64,000 nt of DNA from Antilocapra americana (GCA_007570785.1 ML664175.1:8756225-8820224), one strand, 5' to 3'. Counted from the stretch's first letter, positions 11,246-25,110 are shown. Numbers and translations are program-made. The notes: a model not told the origin generated them from the sequence alone.

Positions 11246-11525
11246 ATAATGGTTTTCTTTGGGATATGCTGGGTCTTCACTGATGTACGAGGGCTTTCTC
11301 TAGTTGCAGCAGGTAGGGGCTACTCTTAAATGTGGGGCTCAGGACTCTCACTGCGGTGGCTTCTCTTGTTGAAGAGCATAGGCTCTAGAGCATGCAGGCT
11401 TCAGCAACTGTGGCACACAGGCTCAGCTGCCCAGCAACACGTGGGATCTTCACGGACCAGGGATCAAACAGGTGTTCTTTGCATTGTAAGGTGGATTCTT
11501 AACCATCGGACCAACAGGGAAGTCG
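11246..11525 (-). mobile_element. CHR-type SINE
   Basis: - strand copy with GGCTCTAGAGCATGCAGGCT-like body, GGGATCTTCACGGACCAGGG and CTTAACCATCGGACCAACAG ahead of the GGGAAGTC terminus. Confidence 0.75.
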
Positions 11526-11574
11526 ACTAATAATGTTTTATATATATCAATTAAAATAATGTTAACTATAATAT

Positions 11575-11795
11575 AGTGATTAGGAACAAAATCTTTGGAG
11601 TCAGATAAATAAATTCAGCTTTGTTGATTGCTAGACTTGAGAAAGTTAGCTTTTTTTAATCTCTTTCCTATCTGTAAAATGAAATTAGTATCAATACTGC
11701 TTAATTCACTGGGATGTGGCAAGAAGTGCTGTATGTAAGGTACAACACTGACCACGACACATAAGTACTCAGTCAACAATTACCAATACTATTAT
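11575..11795 (+). mobile_element. MIR SINE
   Basis: Recognisable MIR order: TGGAGTCAGATAAA, ATTGCTAGACTTGAGAAAGT, CTCTTTCCTATCTGTAAAAT, then an AGTACTCAGTCAACAATT-like end. Confidence 0.6.
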
Positions 11796-11883
11796 TGATT
11801 TACTCATCTGCACTGTACTTGTATCTGAATAGCACAATAATTATTGGATAACACAATTTTGTAAATTCATTACTAGTACATAC

Positions 11884-12005
11884 CTTATATTCTATTAACG
11901 ACTCTTGTTCCTGTTGACACTGGGAAAGATAATCCTTCATATCATTCAATTCATCTTCATGTATCTTTTTGACTAACTGTTGACGCTTCTGAATCTGAAT
12001 TGTGC
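11884..12005 (-). CDS. CCPG1: CCPG1 coding exon: start of lumenal coiled coil
   Basis: Residues 240-279, completing the split G239: TIQIQKRQQLVKKIHEDELN then DMKDYLSQCQQEQESLIEYK. Acceptor TTTTTAG|GCACAA, donor AAG|GTATGT. This is the first segment after the membrane helix; charged and heptad-like. Confidence 0.95.
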
Positions 12006-13627
12006 CTAAAAATAAAACATTTTTTATTAGAGATATATAAAAGTCACAATTACCAATATTTTTAAATATACAATGAAACACATAATTTGCATATATTTAA
12101 CTGCTTGATCCAGAGAAGATCATTTTCTTCAAAATACCAGTTTTATAAAATATTTCACAGTTTTTTAAAAATTCTGATTATATAAACAAAGAAGGAATAA
12201 GTAAAATCTTATGGTGTCATTCATTAAATGGCAACAGATGGATGCTAATTTATAAATCAGGCCAAATAGGTTAATATTTTTTTACTATATTTAGCATACA
12301 CCAGGTATATTTAAGCAGTTCACTATTCTTTTGATTAAAACAAGCCAGATCATGTTACCCTACCAAGCAAAATAATTTATGTCATGTTTCTGTCTTATTA
12401 TATTGAAGGCACTCAAGTTTGTTGTATTTAAGGGCTGAGGTACATAAAGTGTTGCATTCCCCACTTCAACAGAGAAAAGAACAAATCATGCAGTCTAGTC
12501 ACAGGTTATAAGTCACTAAAGAAAAGTGAAAATTTTTTTCTCACTATATTTTGCCTAAATGATATAGCATAAGCCCAAAATGAATAGCAAGGAAAACAAC
12601 TGGCTAACTATGATTACCCACCATTCTCAAAGCCAGCTCTTTCAAGAACTCTGCATTAGTTAGGCCTGTGTTAGGGTATCACCATCCCTACCCCTGTTAA
12701 TCATAAATTAACCAGGATGCTCTATATTTTCACCCTAAAAATCAAACTGTTAATTTGCCAAGACATGCTGTTCACATGCTGCTACATGCTTCATGCGTGA
12801 GAAAAAACACTAAATCAAAAAGAAGGCCAAATGCATCTGGCAACCATAATACTACATCTACTGAGTGGCATCACATCACAGAATTTTGTAGTGAAAGAAT
12901 ATAATTAATAGTTTACTGATTTCTGAAAAAATAACTTATTTCTTTAATACATCTTGAAAACCACTAAAAACTTTTGCCAAATTACAGACAATTGTTACCA
13001 GTTAACAGCTATGATACTCTGTCAGAATTCACTTCTCAAAAAAACAAATACAGAAATACAAACAAAAAAAAAATTCACAAATTTGCATGGCAAATTTGTT
13101 TCTCTATTATTCCAAAAAATCTCAGATCATCTGAAATATTAAAATAAATTTATCTATAGTTCCAAGGCAACAGAAAACTGCTTTGCTTTTTTCCCCCAAA
13201 ACTGCTAACAGAATGAATTCCTTTGGCCACTGGGAAATAATCTTAAAACTATGTGTTGAGATCTGAGTTTGTGGTACTATTACACAGCATATGTCTGATG
13301 ACTATCAGTGTGACCCTTATCAATCAATCCCACCATTAGCTTTTTTTTTCCTTCTACACCTTCAGCTATAAACCATAAAGTGTTACAACCCAGGGTATAA
13401 GGCTTTCTGGTTATGTCCACAAATCTGCCTACCTTAATCACACTAACCCACTGTTGGTTTTTGCTACCACTGCAGTAAGGCTTCTTTTCTACAGATAAAG
13501 TGTCTCAGTCTCAGCAGAGCTTCCAGCCAATACATCCAGCTGCCTGCTGGGCACAATTTTTGGGGTGTCTTCAGTAAAACAAAACAAAACCACTTCAGCA
13601 CCTGCCCTAATTCACTCTAAAATAAAG

Positions 13628-13735
13628 TTCAGTTCAGTTCAGTTGCTCAGTAGTACCTGACTCTTTGCGACCCCATGGACTGCATGCAGCATGCCAGGTA
13701 CATCAAACTGTGCTCACCATCTATTAACTTTATAA
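13628..13735 (-). mobile_element. BovB-derived 3' end fragment
   Basis: Starts AGTTCAGTTCAGTTGCTCAG and continues CTGACTCTTTGCGACCCCAT, the reverse complement of the BovB terminus, then loses similarity. Confidence 0.75.
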
Positions 13736-13859
13736 TTGACCAAAAAATTCATCCCTCTAATTACCCCACCACCTAAAGGAAAGAAGCTAACACACTTTTT
13801 GGAATTTAAAAAGTAAACCACCACTATCTCAAGTATCCCTGGCTCAAAGTTATGTTTTC

Positions 13860-14330
13860 CACTGCTATTCCATGTTCCTTATTTCACCAACCTTCTCTCC
13901 ATCCCCACCTTCAGTAGAACAGTCAAGGCCCTGATCATCAAATACCTGAATTACCAAACCTTCTACTTGATTATTCTAATTTATCCCACACTATTTATCT
14001 TTTGCACTTTTCCTCTAAAATTACTGCTTCGGGTCACTATAAATCAAACTCTTCTGCTCAGATTCCAAGATGTTTTACAGTATAATAGCATCCCACATAT
14101 TCCAACCTTATATTCCATTATTTCTAAATATCTATTCTATACCTGGCTATACAATCCTGCCAGTCTTTTCAATGCTCCCAAACTCAGCAAGTTTACTTTC
14201 AAGTTATCAGGTTCTCCACTGCTAGCATGTTCTGCTTTCCTTCCACATAAGAGTATGTGGAAGTCTAGACCCAACTCAAATCCTACCTTCTCTAGGATGA
14301 CTGACTCAGTGCCATAGTCTGAGCTATGAT
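13860..14330. repeat. L2-like ancient repeat
   Basis: Pyrimidine-rich words (CTCTCCATCCCCACCTTCAG, CCCAACTCAAATCCTACCTT) in L2 order. Weakly supported. Confidence 0.35.
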
Positions 14331-16004
14331 TCTTGTTTGTGCTTCATTATTTAGCACCTAGTTATATTGTTATTTGCTGAAAAGCAGGGCAGCCTATACT
14401 TAAAGCAACTCCATGAGGAAAACAAATCAACTGAATCTCACTGTCAATTTAGAATATGAACAGTCTACAGGTAAAAGAAAGAACAAGATAAGTGCTTCAT
14501 CATGATTTTCAAAAAGTTTTGGTAAGGACTATCAGGACCTGAAGCACCGCCAAATACCTAAAATATTCTTTTACTATACTCAGTCCTTCTAAATAGTCCT
14601 CTTGTCCATCCAACATAGATCTGACACTCCAAATTTACATGGAGCCAAGGTTGGTGAATGTTCTGAGTGATCAATTTAGTAGTGTGTTCTTGATACATGA
14701 TTATAAAGCAAATGACTAATTATGGAATGCAACGACTGACTTCACAGTGCCTGGAAATTCAAGCTGGCTCTAACATCAATTCAAAAGAACTCAAAGTATT
14801 GAGATCAGTGTCACAATTAAGGGAAAAAAATGTGATATATTTTAAAAGTAACCATGAAAAATGTATCATTCAGATTAAGTTTTGTATGTTCACTGAGCCA
14901 GTCTCATTAATGTATAGACCTATTATGATGAAGGTTGTTCCTATTCTGAAAAGCTAATCTGAAGTACTACAGGAAAATATTTTATTCAATATTATTAATA
15001 AAGTAAATTTTACAAGTAACAAAATTCTTAAATAAGAGGGCAATAATTTATCATTTTTAAAAGCACTCCTAAGTTAATCTTTCTACAAAATACTTAAAAG
15101 TCATGCATTTTGCAGGGCTTTAATGCAAAGTGGATTAACATTAAATCACTGTCCAATTTTTTTAGTAAGAAAAAAAGATTGAAATTACACCTTCTCCTTT
15201 GTTACCTCCACGTTTACCTGCAATGGGAAAAAACCATGCTCAAAAGAAATGTTCATACATTTGCTCCAGCTAGATAATAAACAAGTTAAGTATATATTTC
15301 AAGTCAAATCTCACTATAACAAACTTCAAGAGAAGATACTAATTAAAGGGTCCAGTATTAAATTCAAGCAGATATCCACCAGGCATCTAAATACTTATTT
15401 TTTATTAATTTATGTAATTCTTGAATCTTAAGGAACACACTGGTGGAAGGAACTAGAAAAAACAGATTACTCAGAAAGCTAAACTGTGTTATTATGTAGG
15501 CAAAAATCCTAAACGTAGTTAATATAAGGCAAACTGCAAGCTGTGAAGTTGGCAAGATCTAAGACATTTGTTTAAACTTTCAAATTTTTAATAAAGCAGA
15601 AAGTATGCATGTTCAATTCTCAAATAGTCTTATCTTTATATAAATATACAACTTAAATAAGATTCAATGGTTAGGCTCCCAAAAGAAAAATATCACGTGG
15701 AATTCCTTCCTCTTTCACTGGGGTAGTTTCAAAGGCTTTGCATCAAGAAAATAATTAACCAATGTAAATAAGAGTAATTACCCAATGTAAACAACAATGA
15801 GCAAAGTATAATACAAGTGAATTCTTAAGTCATGTGAATCACAGAAGTAATAACAACAGTCATAAAACATAATGCCTACATGAAACCTGAAGGTAGAAAT
15901 GAGCATCAGTTACTGTGACACTCATTTCAAATGTAACAAACAGTTACAACTGGAACTTAAATAATCCTCCTAATAAAATATATATATGAACAGCCCTTAC
16001 ATTT

Positions 16005-16150
16005 CTTAAATATTGTTTCATTTAAGTGCAAATAGCTTTGTGAGGCAACATTATCCCCATTTTCCACAAGAAAACTGGGGCTCAAACAGGTACAAGTTTT
16101 CTAAGGTCATATATTTCAAGGATGACACTGAAAACAGTCCCAGAATGCTT
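16005..16150. mobile_element. MIR SINE fragment
   Basis: TTATCCCCATTTTCCACAAG AAAACTGGGGCTCAAACAGG-type MIR core. Confidence 0.6.
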
Positions 16151-16196
16151 TACTCTTCACCATCAGTTTATATATAACAAATTTTCAAATACTTAC

Positions 16197-16448
16197 CATA
16201 GAAATGTCCAAATCCCATGCTGACTGCAATCACCAAAGCAAGTATAACACATTTATTGAGACCACTACTGAACTGCCGTTTACATAGCTCCTGAGGGGGT
16301 TCAGGCTCTTGTTCAGCAAGGAGCCTTTCTTCAGATTCTGAACTAGACACAGTCTTCTTCCTGGCACGACGCCGTCTGAAGGTCGGACTGGGCTGATGGC
16401 TGGTTTCGTCACTGCTTGATTCATCATTGCTAGGCTGAGATGAAAATA
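16197..16448 (-). CDS. CCPG1: CCPG1 coding exon with the membrane helix
   Basis: Residues 155-238 plus one base of G239. It begins [20 protein letters not shown], passes the basic RRRRARKK and acidic [14 protein letters not shown] segments, and ends with the membrane helix [19 protein letters not shown]. Acceptor AAAATAG at 16450-16449, donor ATG|GTAAGT. Retained positive charge before the helix and acidic, serine-rich cytosolic side fit an N-cytosolic type II topology. Confidence 0.95.
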
Positions 16449-19400
16449 CTATTTTAAAAAGAAAAATGTAGATAAATATTAAATATTTTCAAATGCTTTC
16501 CTGGTAAATATGATTTAGAATGCCATCCCTACATGCCTTTTTACATAAGACAGTCAAGAACAAAATAGCACAACAGAAAAAAAACTTAAATTTTCAAATT
16601 TATCAACATAAAGCCAAAGATTTCAATTGCGACACCTAAGACTTTTTTAAACTATACTGTGTGCCGCTGAGGGTCTGGTTTTCGCTTTTTTCTTTTTTTA
16701 ACCTCCCTTATACTTTACACCATTAAAACAATCATTCTCACAGCCTATTAAGTTTCACTGCTATTAGTGCCACAAATGCTATTTCTAGAAGTCAAAAAAA
16801 AAAAAAAAAAAAACCTCTATCTCTCCAATTTAATTTCAAACGGAGGTAATTTAAGCTCAACTGTTTAAGGGACAGAGGGAAGTATATAAGCAGTTCCTGT
16901 GATTTAACAAAGACCATAACTACCAAAAGTTTCCCTGAGTGTACTAGCCCCTAGTTTTATTTCCATCCTATGAGCCCCAAATCAAAGTTCAAAGCACTAT
17001 AGTTTAACCCAAGCTTCCAGAAGTTAGATGAGCCCTTCCCTTCGACTGCCACTCTTACTAGAAGGTTATTAATTTTACCCTCTAGTAAATATGTCAGCAT
17101 GAGGAAGTGACACAACAGCTATCTCCGCTATTAAGGACTAGTCTTGGGCTGCTCCTTTATGAAAAAAATAATAAAGAACAACAAATAGAAAAAAAAATCC
17201 AGAAGAAATCTCAAGTACTAAAAGCATATTCATTGGAAAAAACCATCTTCAGCTTTTTCAAATGTATTATTTCTTAATGCTGTCCCATATATCAAAAAAC
17301 TATATGCTGACACAGATTAGATGACTAATAATTTCCAAAGGCCAGGGAGAAGGGAAAAAAAAGCACTCCAAGTAAGAATAAAATGTGAACATAAATTTGA
17401 TACAAAGAGCTCCAAAAACATCAAACATTCATGCTTCAAAAAAGCAAAACACTTCTTCAGAAGACAGGGTATCCATGCCACAGCAAAGATGCTGACTTAG
17501 GTTAGACAATACATTTAAAAGTTGGATCATGGAGAATTTGGTTGACTCTCACACTTACAAAAATAAACACAAAGACAGAAGGTACTACTGCATGAATGAA
17601 TATTCCTAATAGTTAATGATAGAGATGTCACTGAGAGATCTTTGGGTCAAAACCCTTATGCCCATCATAAGGTTATTCTTGATCACTAGTTTTTCCAAGA
17701 TGTCATCACCTCAGCTGTGAGCTTACATTTATTGGACAAAGATAAAGAAAGGAAGACTTAAATAAAGCATTATACAATATGGCTGGAGTACTTAGTTCAG
17801 ATTTCCTGACATAATTAAGATGGGTAAATAAAAACAAACCAGTTGTAAATTTCTTAAATTTTCAATTCTATGTTAACTTACTGCCTTCATTATGCATTCT
17901 AGGTAAACAGATCAGGCTGGCCCAAATGAAAAAATTCACATTCTTATCTAATGCTTCCATCTTTTTTAACCCATACATATGACAGATGAGATACTTTGAT
18001 TTTCAAACTTTTAAAGCATAATTTGGCCCACAGTCCAAGATGCAAGCAATGCAAAGGCATGCAAAAAGCTTAGCCAGCTTTATTACAAGATCAATTTTGA
18101 ACACCTGTTCAGAGTATCACAGATTACAATAGATATCTTTACAGAACTCAGTAAATAGTAAATGTGACTAGGAACACTCAGCTCTAGAAAAGCTGATCAG
18201 ATTTAGTCACACCACCTTGGAAAGTGAGTTGGCTAGGAACGTGGTGTTTCAGCTGATCATCCCATCCCCTTATGCATTCAGGAATCTTCCACAGCTTCTC
18301 CCACCATCTTTCTTTTGTGAATAAACAGGGAAAAAAAGATGTATAAAGCTTTATTACAAAGAATAAAAAGGAAAAAAAGAATTGAAAAATACTTAATTAT
18401 CAATTAACATGACCACGTGCTCCATCAAAATCTAATAATCATGACTTTTTAAAAACACATACAACACAAACTTTTATACAACTACCAACACTGCTTCCTT
18501 AGGGGAAAAGAGGGTCATGTGGGGAGACTGGGAAATGTTCTTACACCAACGAAAAGATTACTGCCACAAGAATCTAATTTATAAGAAGAAAAAAAACAGT
18601 TGAAATTCTATAGAGATGGAGAAGACAGGGAAAGGGAAAAAACAAACAAAACTAAGCAACATTTTACCAACCAAGAAAAATATCTACTAAGGGAAGAGAA
18701 CAGAAATTGTTAACAACTGATGTATATAGACTATTTTCAACACAGTCCAAAATGTTATTTTAAATTATTTTTTAGCATTTCTTTTACTGAAATAATTCCA
18801 TGCAAAGGATACAATGGATAAAAATACACCTAAAAATATTCTGCTTAAGTGAATCTGTAAAATTCTAGGAAGTCCAAGTTCAAAAAGGAGATTAAAACTA
18901 GAATAATGTGCTTTGAAGTACTGAAGTTCATGGAAAAACAATCAACAGTGTGTGGCATCATTTCTTAAATGTCTACTTGAACTCTTCCGCAATTCTCCTG
19001 GCTTCAATCTGACTATACATCTGGCCCATAAATATTCTCAAATTAAATAAGCATCTGGTTTAACCCTACTTGAATTTTATTAGCTTAAATTGGAATACCA
19101 GAATTCCCATGGTCTGATTCTGGCAAATGAAACAAAGACTGGTAAAATTGAAGAAAATGATCTGAAATAAATACTATACTTTCTTGTTTTTGCACCAAAT
19201 TAGGAAATTCTTATTAACATTAGCAATGCCCCAGGTGTCTCTGCCATAATCCACTCTAAATTATAATTGGGGGTTAATAACCTTTGGTTAAATATAGATT
19301 TCTTTCTCTTGTTTTCCGTAACTTTGTGTTTAAATATTTATATTACCCTGAAAGATGTTACATATGTCCCTAAAACTGAGCCAAAGAATTACAGAAGGAA

Positions 19401-20053
19401 TTAGCTCAGTAACTCACATTTCACCTCCAAATGATTCTGTCTGAACAACAGGCATTAACTGCATTAAGAATGTGACTTATGACAGGTACATTTTCATAAC
19501 TCAGTATAAAGTGAAAGATCCCAGTTTGGGGGCTTTAGGATGCTCCTGTTTTGCCAGTTCCTTAAATCCTGTTTGGCACATGGTAGCACACAAAAAATGA
19601 TTATTGAGTGACTGATAATTAAATGGATCTGGAAGGCTCAAAAAAAAGTTTCTTTCACTGTTTCTATAATAAAAAATTTGTACCACTGTAACTCTAGATC
19701 TTAACATTCTCCTGCTTTTTAGGTATAATGGCTCAATCTCCCTCCCACTCCTAAAGACCGAAAAATTGTCAAATGCATTTTGGAGTGTTTGGGACATTAA
19801 CAAATCTCTTAAAGCTATTTTTCTTTCCCTTCTTTTAATGATAAAAGATAGTATTTATTGGACTACTGTGCTCTAGGCCCTGGGTTTAGGAAAACACTAG
19901 ATAAAATGGTAGATTTTTACAAAAAACTTCCTTGCATTTTACCCAAATATATTCGTAACTTTGAGATTTAGGGCCAGAAAACCGGCCATCATATAGAATG
20001 CGATCACAGGCGTCCTAAGCCCCCTACCAGGGTATCCGCTACGCAGTTCTTAC
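16449..20053. other. CCPG1 intron
   Basis: 3.6 kb, AT-rich. Contains an A run at 16794-16813; I recognise no young SINE or LINE and no coding sequence. Confidence 0.7.
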
Positions 20054-20258
20054 CCGCTTCTGGCTGACAAAACGTGTACTGGCTGCTAGAGGAAGAGCCC
20101 ATGTTAAAGTCCTCCGGGCTCTCTGCTTCTGTAACAATTACTGCTTCTTCTTGATTTCCAATGTCTTCTAACTTAGGTGGCTCAAGTGTAACGATATCAG
20201 AATCATCACTGACAGTTCCAAAATAGAGATTGTCATCACGTAACTTTTCTTCCTCTCC
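20054..20258 (-). CDS. CCPG1: CCPG1 coding exon with second FIP200-type motif
   Basis: Residues 87-154 plus one base. [20 protein letters not shown] leads into [20 protein letters not shown], with SDIVTLE at 106-112 as the second FIP200-interacting motif, and ends [14 protein letters not shown]. Acceptor CTCAAG|GGAGAG, donor GCGG|GTAAGA. Adjacent serines and acids suit phospho-regulation. Confidence 0.94.
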
Positions 20259-21243
20259 CTTGAGAATCAGAACCATAATTTTAGAGACATATTCAACAAA
20301 TATGTATGGCCCTTACATTTTCTAAGTATACTTAAGTGGCACAATGATTGGGTTTAAAATAAATCTTGCTCAACAGAAAAGGATTACTGAAGAGCAGACT
20401 CATCTTTCAGTCTGAAAACACCATCAAACCTGACAGCTACTCTCTCTCAGAATTAAATCAAACTGCTCACCTACCATTCATTCCTGCAGGAACTGAGAAA
20501 CAAATCCATCTTTCCAACCCAAAGTCCACAAAAAGGAGAGGATTTATTTCTCACCAGTACTATGGGTTTATTTGGGTTGTAATAAATAAATATGGGTTTA
20601 TTTATATGGTCAGGAAACCCAAAAACGATTGATTAATTTTTTCTGATAAACTTCAACAGCCATGACATGTAAAGATCATCCAGCTATTTAGTTTTTTTTT
20701 TGAGCAATTATTGTTACTTTATATATTTGATCAATACAGTATTATATTTGATACACAGCTGCACTTAAGGGTGTGGTTTTTTTGCCACTCTATTTTTTTA
20801 ACTGAAGGATAATTGCTTCACAGAATTCTGTGGTTTCCTGTCAAACATCAACAAGATAATCAGTCATAGGTACACGGAAGTTAAGTAAAATGCCAAAGGA
20901 CAAGATTTAGTTTGTTCTCAAATTTGAAAACTAACTTTCATTCTACATATGGACCCTTAATTTCTCAATATATTTCAAGAATGCAATATATTTCCAAAGA
21001 AAATATTAGGTGCTAAAAGAATAAATCTTTAACACATTACCAAGAAATCACTTTTCTAAAAGATAGTTCACTTAATTAGGCATTAAAATGGAAGCTAACT
21101 TTAAAACTGACCAACCTGCGAACCCAAATTTTTCAACAAAAGCTATTTATAGGAACAAAATGCACAAACAGAAATGTCAGCTTTAATTAGTATTCTCTAA
21201 GAATTACTGTTTATCAAATATCCAGAGTAAAACACAAGGTTAC
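20259..21243. other. CCPG1 intron
   Basis: 0.99 kb, AT-rich. Nothing recognised. Confidence 0.8.
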
Positions 21244-21320
21244 CTCGAGTGCTGACTTCATTTCCTCCAAAGCAGGATAAGTAGCTCCTCCCAGTAACAT
21301 TGTGCCATTCTGGCTGCTCT
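21244..21320 (-). CDS. CCPG1: CCPG1 short coding exon
   Basis: Completes E61 and encodes SSQNGTMLLGGATYPALEEM then KSALE (to residue 86). Acceptor TGTCAG|AGAGCA, donor GAG|GTAACC. Phase in (1) and out (0) match the neighbours, and SSQNGT / YPALEE match the family. Confidence 0.93.
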
Positions 21321-22987
21321 CTGACATAAAGCAAAGGTCAATTTAATTATATTTCATCAACTTTTTATAGTCTGCATATATTATAATATGGGTAAATAAA
21401 ATACATTCCTCATTTTTAAAGTGGATGTAATGAAAAGGCACATGCAATTATAATAATCACTTTACTGTTGTTAAAAAGATCTCTGTATTTCAAATATAAC
21501 TACTGGAAATTGTTGAGATAATTTTAGTGAACTGAACTCATTTAAAAATTTACAAAAACCATAATCTCTAAATAAACAATCTCTACTTTACAATTCCAAA
21601 GTACTTAAGCCAAGGTGTTTATAAAAACCTATTAATATGAAAAACTCATTTTCAGATCGGTGAGAGCACATATCCTGAATTCTTAGTTTATTCAAAATTT
21701 CTAAATGTACCACTATTCTAATGACTGTCAATGCCTGGTAACACAAGAATCAAAACTATGGCTTCAAATTACAAATTCTTTACAATAATACACGGACTAT
21801 AAAAAATCATGACTCGAATACAGAAAAACAAAGTAATGTCACCATAACAGATATATTTTATAAGAAACTTATAAGAAAAAAATACACAAATTAGCTTATA
21901 ATGGCATATTTTTAATGAAAAAGGCTGTAAAATTTTAATAGAAGCTAAAAACGATAACAGTACATAATAAGCACCAAGTTTTACGCATAGCAAAACACAT
22001 GTACTGTTGACATAACATTAACTCCAGAATCAAAAGAATTATAGATGGCTTTGAATTTTTGGTCATCCTTTGATTTTCTATCATAAATGTGTATTTTTCA
22101 TTATCTAACTCCTCCAAAATAACAAAAGAAAAAAAATAAGAAACCACCATTTGTGTGTGTGATATAGCCCCAACAGAATATTAATTTGGAGATAAGACTC
22201 AACAAATTTGGTTGTGGGTCCAAGGACCCCTGAGGAAATATGGAAAAAAAAATTTTATAACATACATAAAGATATGCATTTCTTTGAAGAAACCATGCCT
22301 AGCTTTCAGATTCTCAAAATCTGACCCATGAAAGATGAAAATCACTGTTCAAATGAGAATAGCAATCAACACATGAGCTGAAAACAAGATTAACAGGCAT
22401 AAATCTTTTATATTTCTGGCCTTAACACATCCACTTTATTCTCCTGAAGGAGAAATGTCCTGTTTACATTTTAATGCAATTTTTAAAAAAAACTTTAAGA
22501 AATAATTTAAATATGAAGATGCATTAATTATTTGGATTTAATTCTCTATATAATTAATGTGGGCATCAAATTCCATAGAAGAATGTATAACATCAATGCA
22601 ATACAGTAGTTAAATGCCATTTACTACCTATAACCAAAGGTACTCTGAAGTGTGGTAACTGTAAAAGAGTTGAGTAAACCCCTTCTGATGAATAAATAAT
22701 TCTGTGTATCAACAGTTTTAATCAAGATTAATACTATTTAGTTACTGATTACACTAGCAGTATCAAACATTCATAAAGAAGCCCACTATAGTTACAAATA
22801 AGGTCCCTAGGCAGGTTAGTGCCACTGGGTTCTTTAGGCCTGCCCCAGCACATCACACTAAAATTCTAGTCTTTCAGTGACCTGCTGGTTTAGACTGGCC
22901 AGAAAGGCTGCCAACCTAGAAAGAAGGCAAGATTCATGTTGTTCACATATCCTATCAAGAAAAACAAAAAGACTTCTTTAAACTTAC
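21321..22987. other. CCPG1 intron
   Basis: 1.67 kb, AT-rich. No repeat or gene recognised. Confidence 0.75.
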
Positions 22988-23108
22988 CTCCCGGCTCTAA
23001 CTGCAATTCTTGCAGCTCCTCTTGTGGTAAAGATGGACATTCTGGAGTGGGCTCACAGCTGTCACTAGCTGCACCATGTTCAGAATTCACCATCTCTATA
23101 TCAGACCC
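22988..23108 (-). CDS. CCPG1: CCPG1 coding exon with first FIP200-type motif
   Basis: Residues 21-60 plus one base: GSDIEMVNSEHGAASDSCEP then TPECPSLPQEELQELQLEPG. Acceptor CTCTAG|GGGTCT, donor GAG|GTAAGT. SDIE at 22-25 is the first FIP200 motif. The in-frame M at 23093 is internal and is not the protein start. Confidence 0.95.
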
Positions 23109-23610
23109 CTAGAGAAAAAGTGATAATAAGGAATTGTCTATCATCTACCCAAAGCTTGATCTGACTTCCTGTACATGCTTCCATTATTAAAAGTCCCAGA
23201 TGCTGCTATACTCCAAAGGGAACAGTATCTATTGCTTTTGTTCAAATTTAGTCCATAAAACCTACAGCAGGGAAAAAGCAGAAAGGAGCCACAGGTTTAG
23301 ACTATGAAAGAAGTCAGTCCAGAAGCCAAACACTCTAACTACACTATAAGCCCAAGAGTCAATCTGAATCCCAGAGGATTTCTACATTTAGCTATTTCTA
23401 TTAATTTGCTTCTACTCAACACTTATGGAACTACTCTAGCCAAGACATTTTGTTAGGTGTCACAGAGTATAAAAAACTGAAATCAAAAATTCAGATTTAA
23501 AGCCTATTCAGAAAAACAGACAACAAGTAAATATTAAGAACTAGTTTTTACAACATATGACTAAAAAAGCTTAAAGGCAAGCATTAAAATTAACCTATTA
23601 GACTAATATG

Positions 23611-23672
23611 GCAGGCTATAGTCCATAGGGTTGCAAGAGTTAGACATGACTTAGCAACTAAACCACCACCAC
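23611..23672 (+). mobile_element. Bov-tA/BOV-A2 SINE, 3' end only
   Basis: GGCAGGCTATAGTCCATAGG, TTAGACATGACTTAGCAACT, then CCA repeats; a truncated bovid SINE tail. Confidence 0.75.
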
Positions 23673-24944
23673 CATTACACTAATAAAGTAAACGTTCTCT
23701 GTAAAAGTAGACTTTTCTTTATTCTTCTAAGGTTTTTACTTTGATGTCAGATTGTCTTTTCTTTAATAAAAGTGGATCTTAACAGATTTTTTTCTCATCT
23801 TAATTAGCAAAATAAGTTATCCAAAAATGACTCAGCCTCTCTCCAGATCCCTTCCTCAATCTTCCTATAGTTTACTGATCATGAAATCAAAGGGTCTGAG
23901 GTCTCCTGAAACATGTAACTCACAACTAAGAGACTTCATTAAAGGAGTGAGTTTGAGTTGAATCCTAAAGAGAATTCTGAATGTAAGACTTTGGGATTGC
24001 TAAAGTGGCAGAAGAACAGTAGTAACAGACACAAGGTCTGGGTTGAATTGTAAGTCACTGGGGAGACCAGTCCCGGCCTCGGTCAGAATGGTAGCAATGG
24101 TAAAGGAAAAGGAAATACACATGAGAGACAACAATGAGAAAGAGCAGAACCTGATAACAAGATATGGAGGGAAGAGGGATAAAGGTACAAATATAATCAA
24201 CCCTGTGACCAGGTATCTCTACTACAGAACACCCAAATGGCACACTTGGCTACATGCCAGAGAGGTTTGCTCTCTTACTTCACACTGAAGACTCCCACAA
24301 CTGCTTTGCTCCTACACTGTTAATTATCCTTGAAAGAGTAATTGTTGCTATGAGAGTTGATCTAAGCTTTGGAGAAACATGTTAAAAATAGAAAAGTCAT
24401 TTATTTAAAAAAATAAAAGAAGAAGAAACAAAAGAAACCACACCAATTTTAACTAGTACAGTTGCTAATGAATGTTAAAACTTTCTTGCAGAAAGTTTGG
24501 TTAATGTTGTTGTCTAGAAGACATGACTAATCAATTGTCTAAACATTAAATTATCAGGGCAATTGTAAAAAAAACACCATTTAAAATTTTTAGTGATGCA
24601 GGAAAATAAGTGAAGCCTAAGAGGCTGGAAAAAAAACAGGAAAACTATAGATAAATCCATTAACACATTATATAGGTATAGACAATTTTAATCCTTTTGC
24701 TTCTATTCATCACTATTTTAAGATTTTTCTGTAATAAACATATATTACCAGTGTAAGAGAATAAGGTAATATTTACTGTATACTGTCATATAACATCATA
24801 CTTCTATAATAAAATTCATTTTGTGACAGTTTTAGTCATAGTCTTTTTCCTGTGAAGTTCTGCAATGATAACAATGTAACATAACACAACACAGGTAGAA
24901 CACATGTTCTTCATGCTCCTTTCTGGCCTGTTTAAATGCACACA

Positions 24945-25110
24945 CTGCTGTTTTCTAGCTATATAACCTTGGCCAAATTATTAAGTCTCTCTAAGCTTTG
25001 GTTTTCTCAACTATGAAATGAGAATGAAAAACTATGCCACAGAGGGTTGCTTAAAATTATATAAGAACATAAGTAAAGCACAAGGCCTGACCAATAAATC
25101 CTCAGTAAAC
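24945..25110 (+). mobile_element. MIR SINE
   Basis: TAGCTATATAACCTTGGCCA, TTTGGTTTTCTCAACTATGA and a final AATCCTCAGTAAAC are standard MIR landmarks. Confidence 0.7.

Larger units (their letters stand above)
8586..11883. other. CCPG1 intron
   Basis: Contains two CHR-type SINE pieces near 9466-9660, an L1 3' end at about 9890-10245, a Bov-tA/BOV-A2 fragment at about 10622-10740, a CHR SINE at about 11246-11525 and a MIR at about 11575-11795. No coding sequence. Confidence 0.75.
12006..16196. other. CCPG1 intron
   Basis: 4.2 kb. A short BovB 3' fragment lies at about 13628-13735, L2-like sequence around 13860-14330 and a MIR-like patch at 16005-16150. The rest is AT-rich unique-looking DNA. 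Confidence 0.7.
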
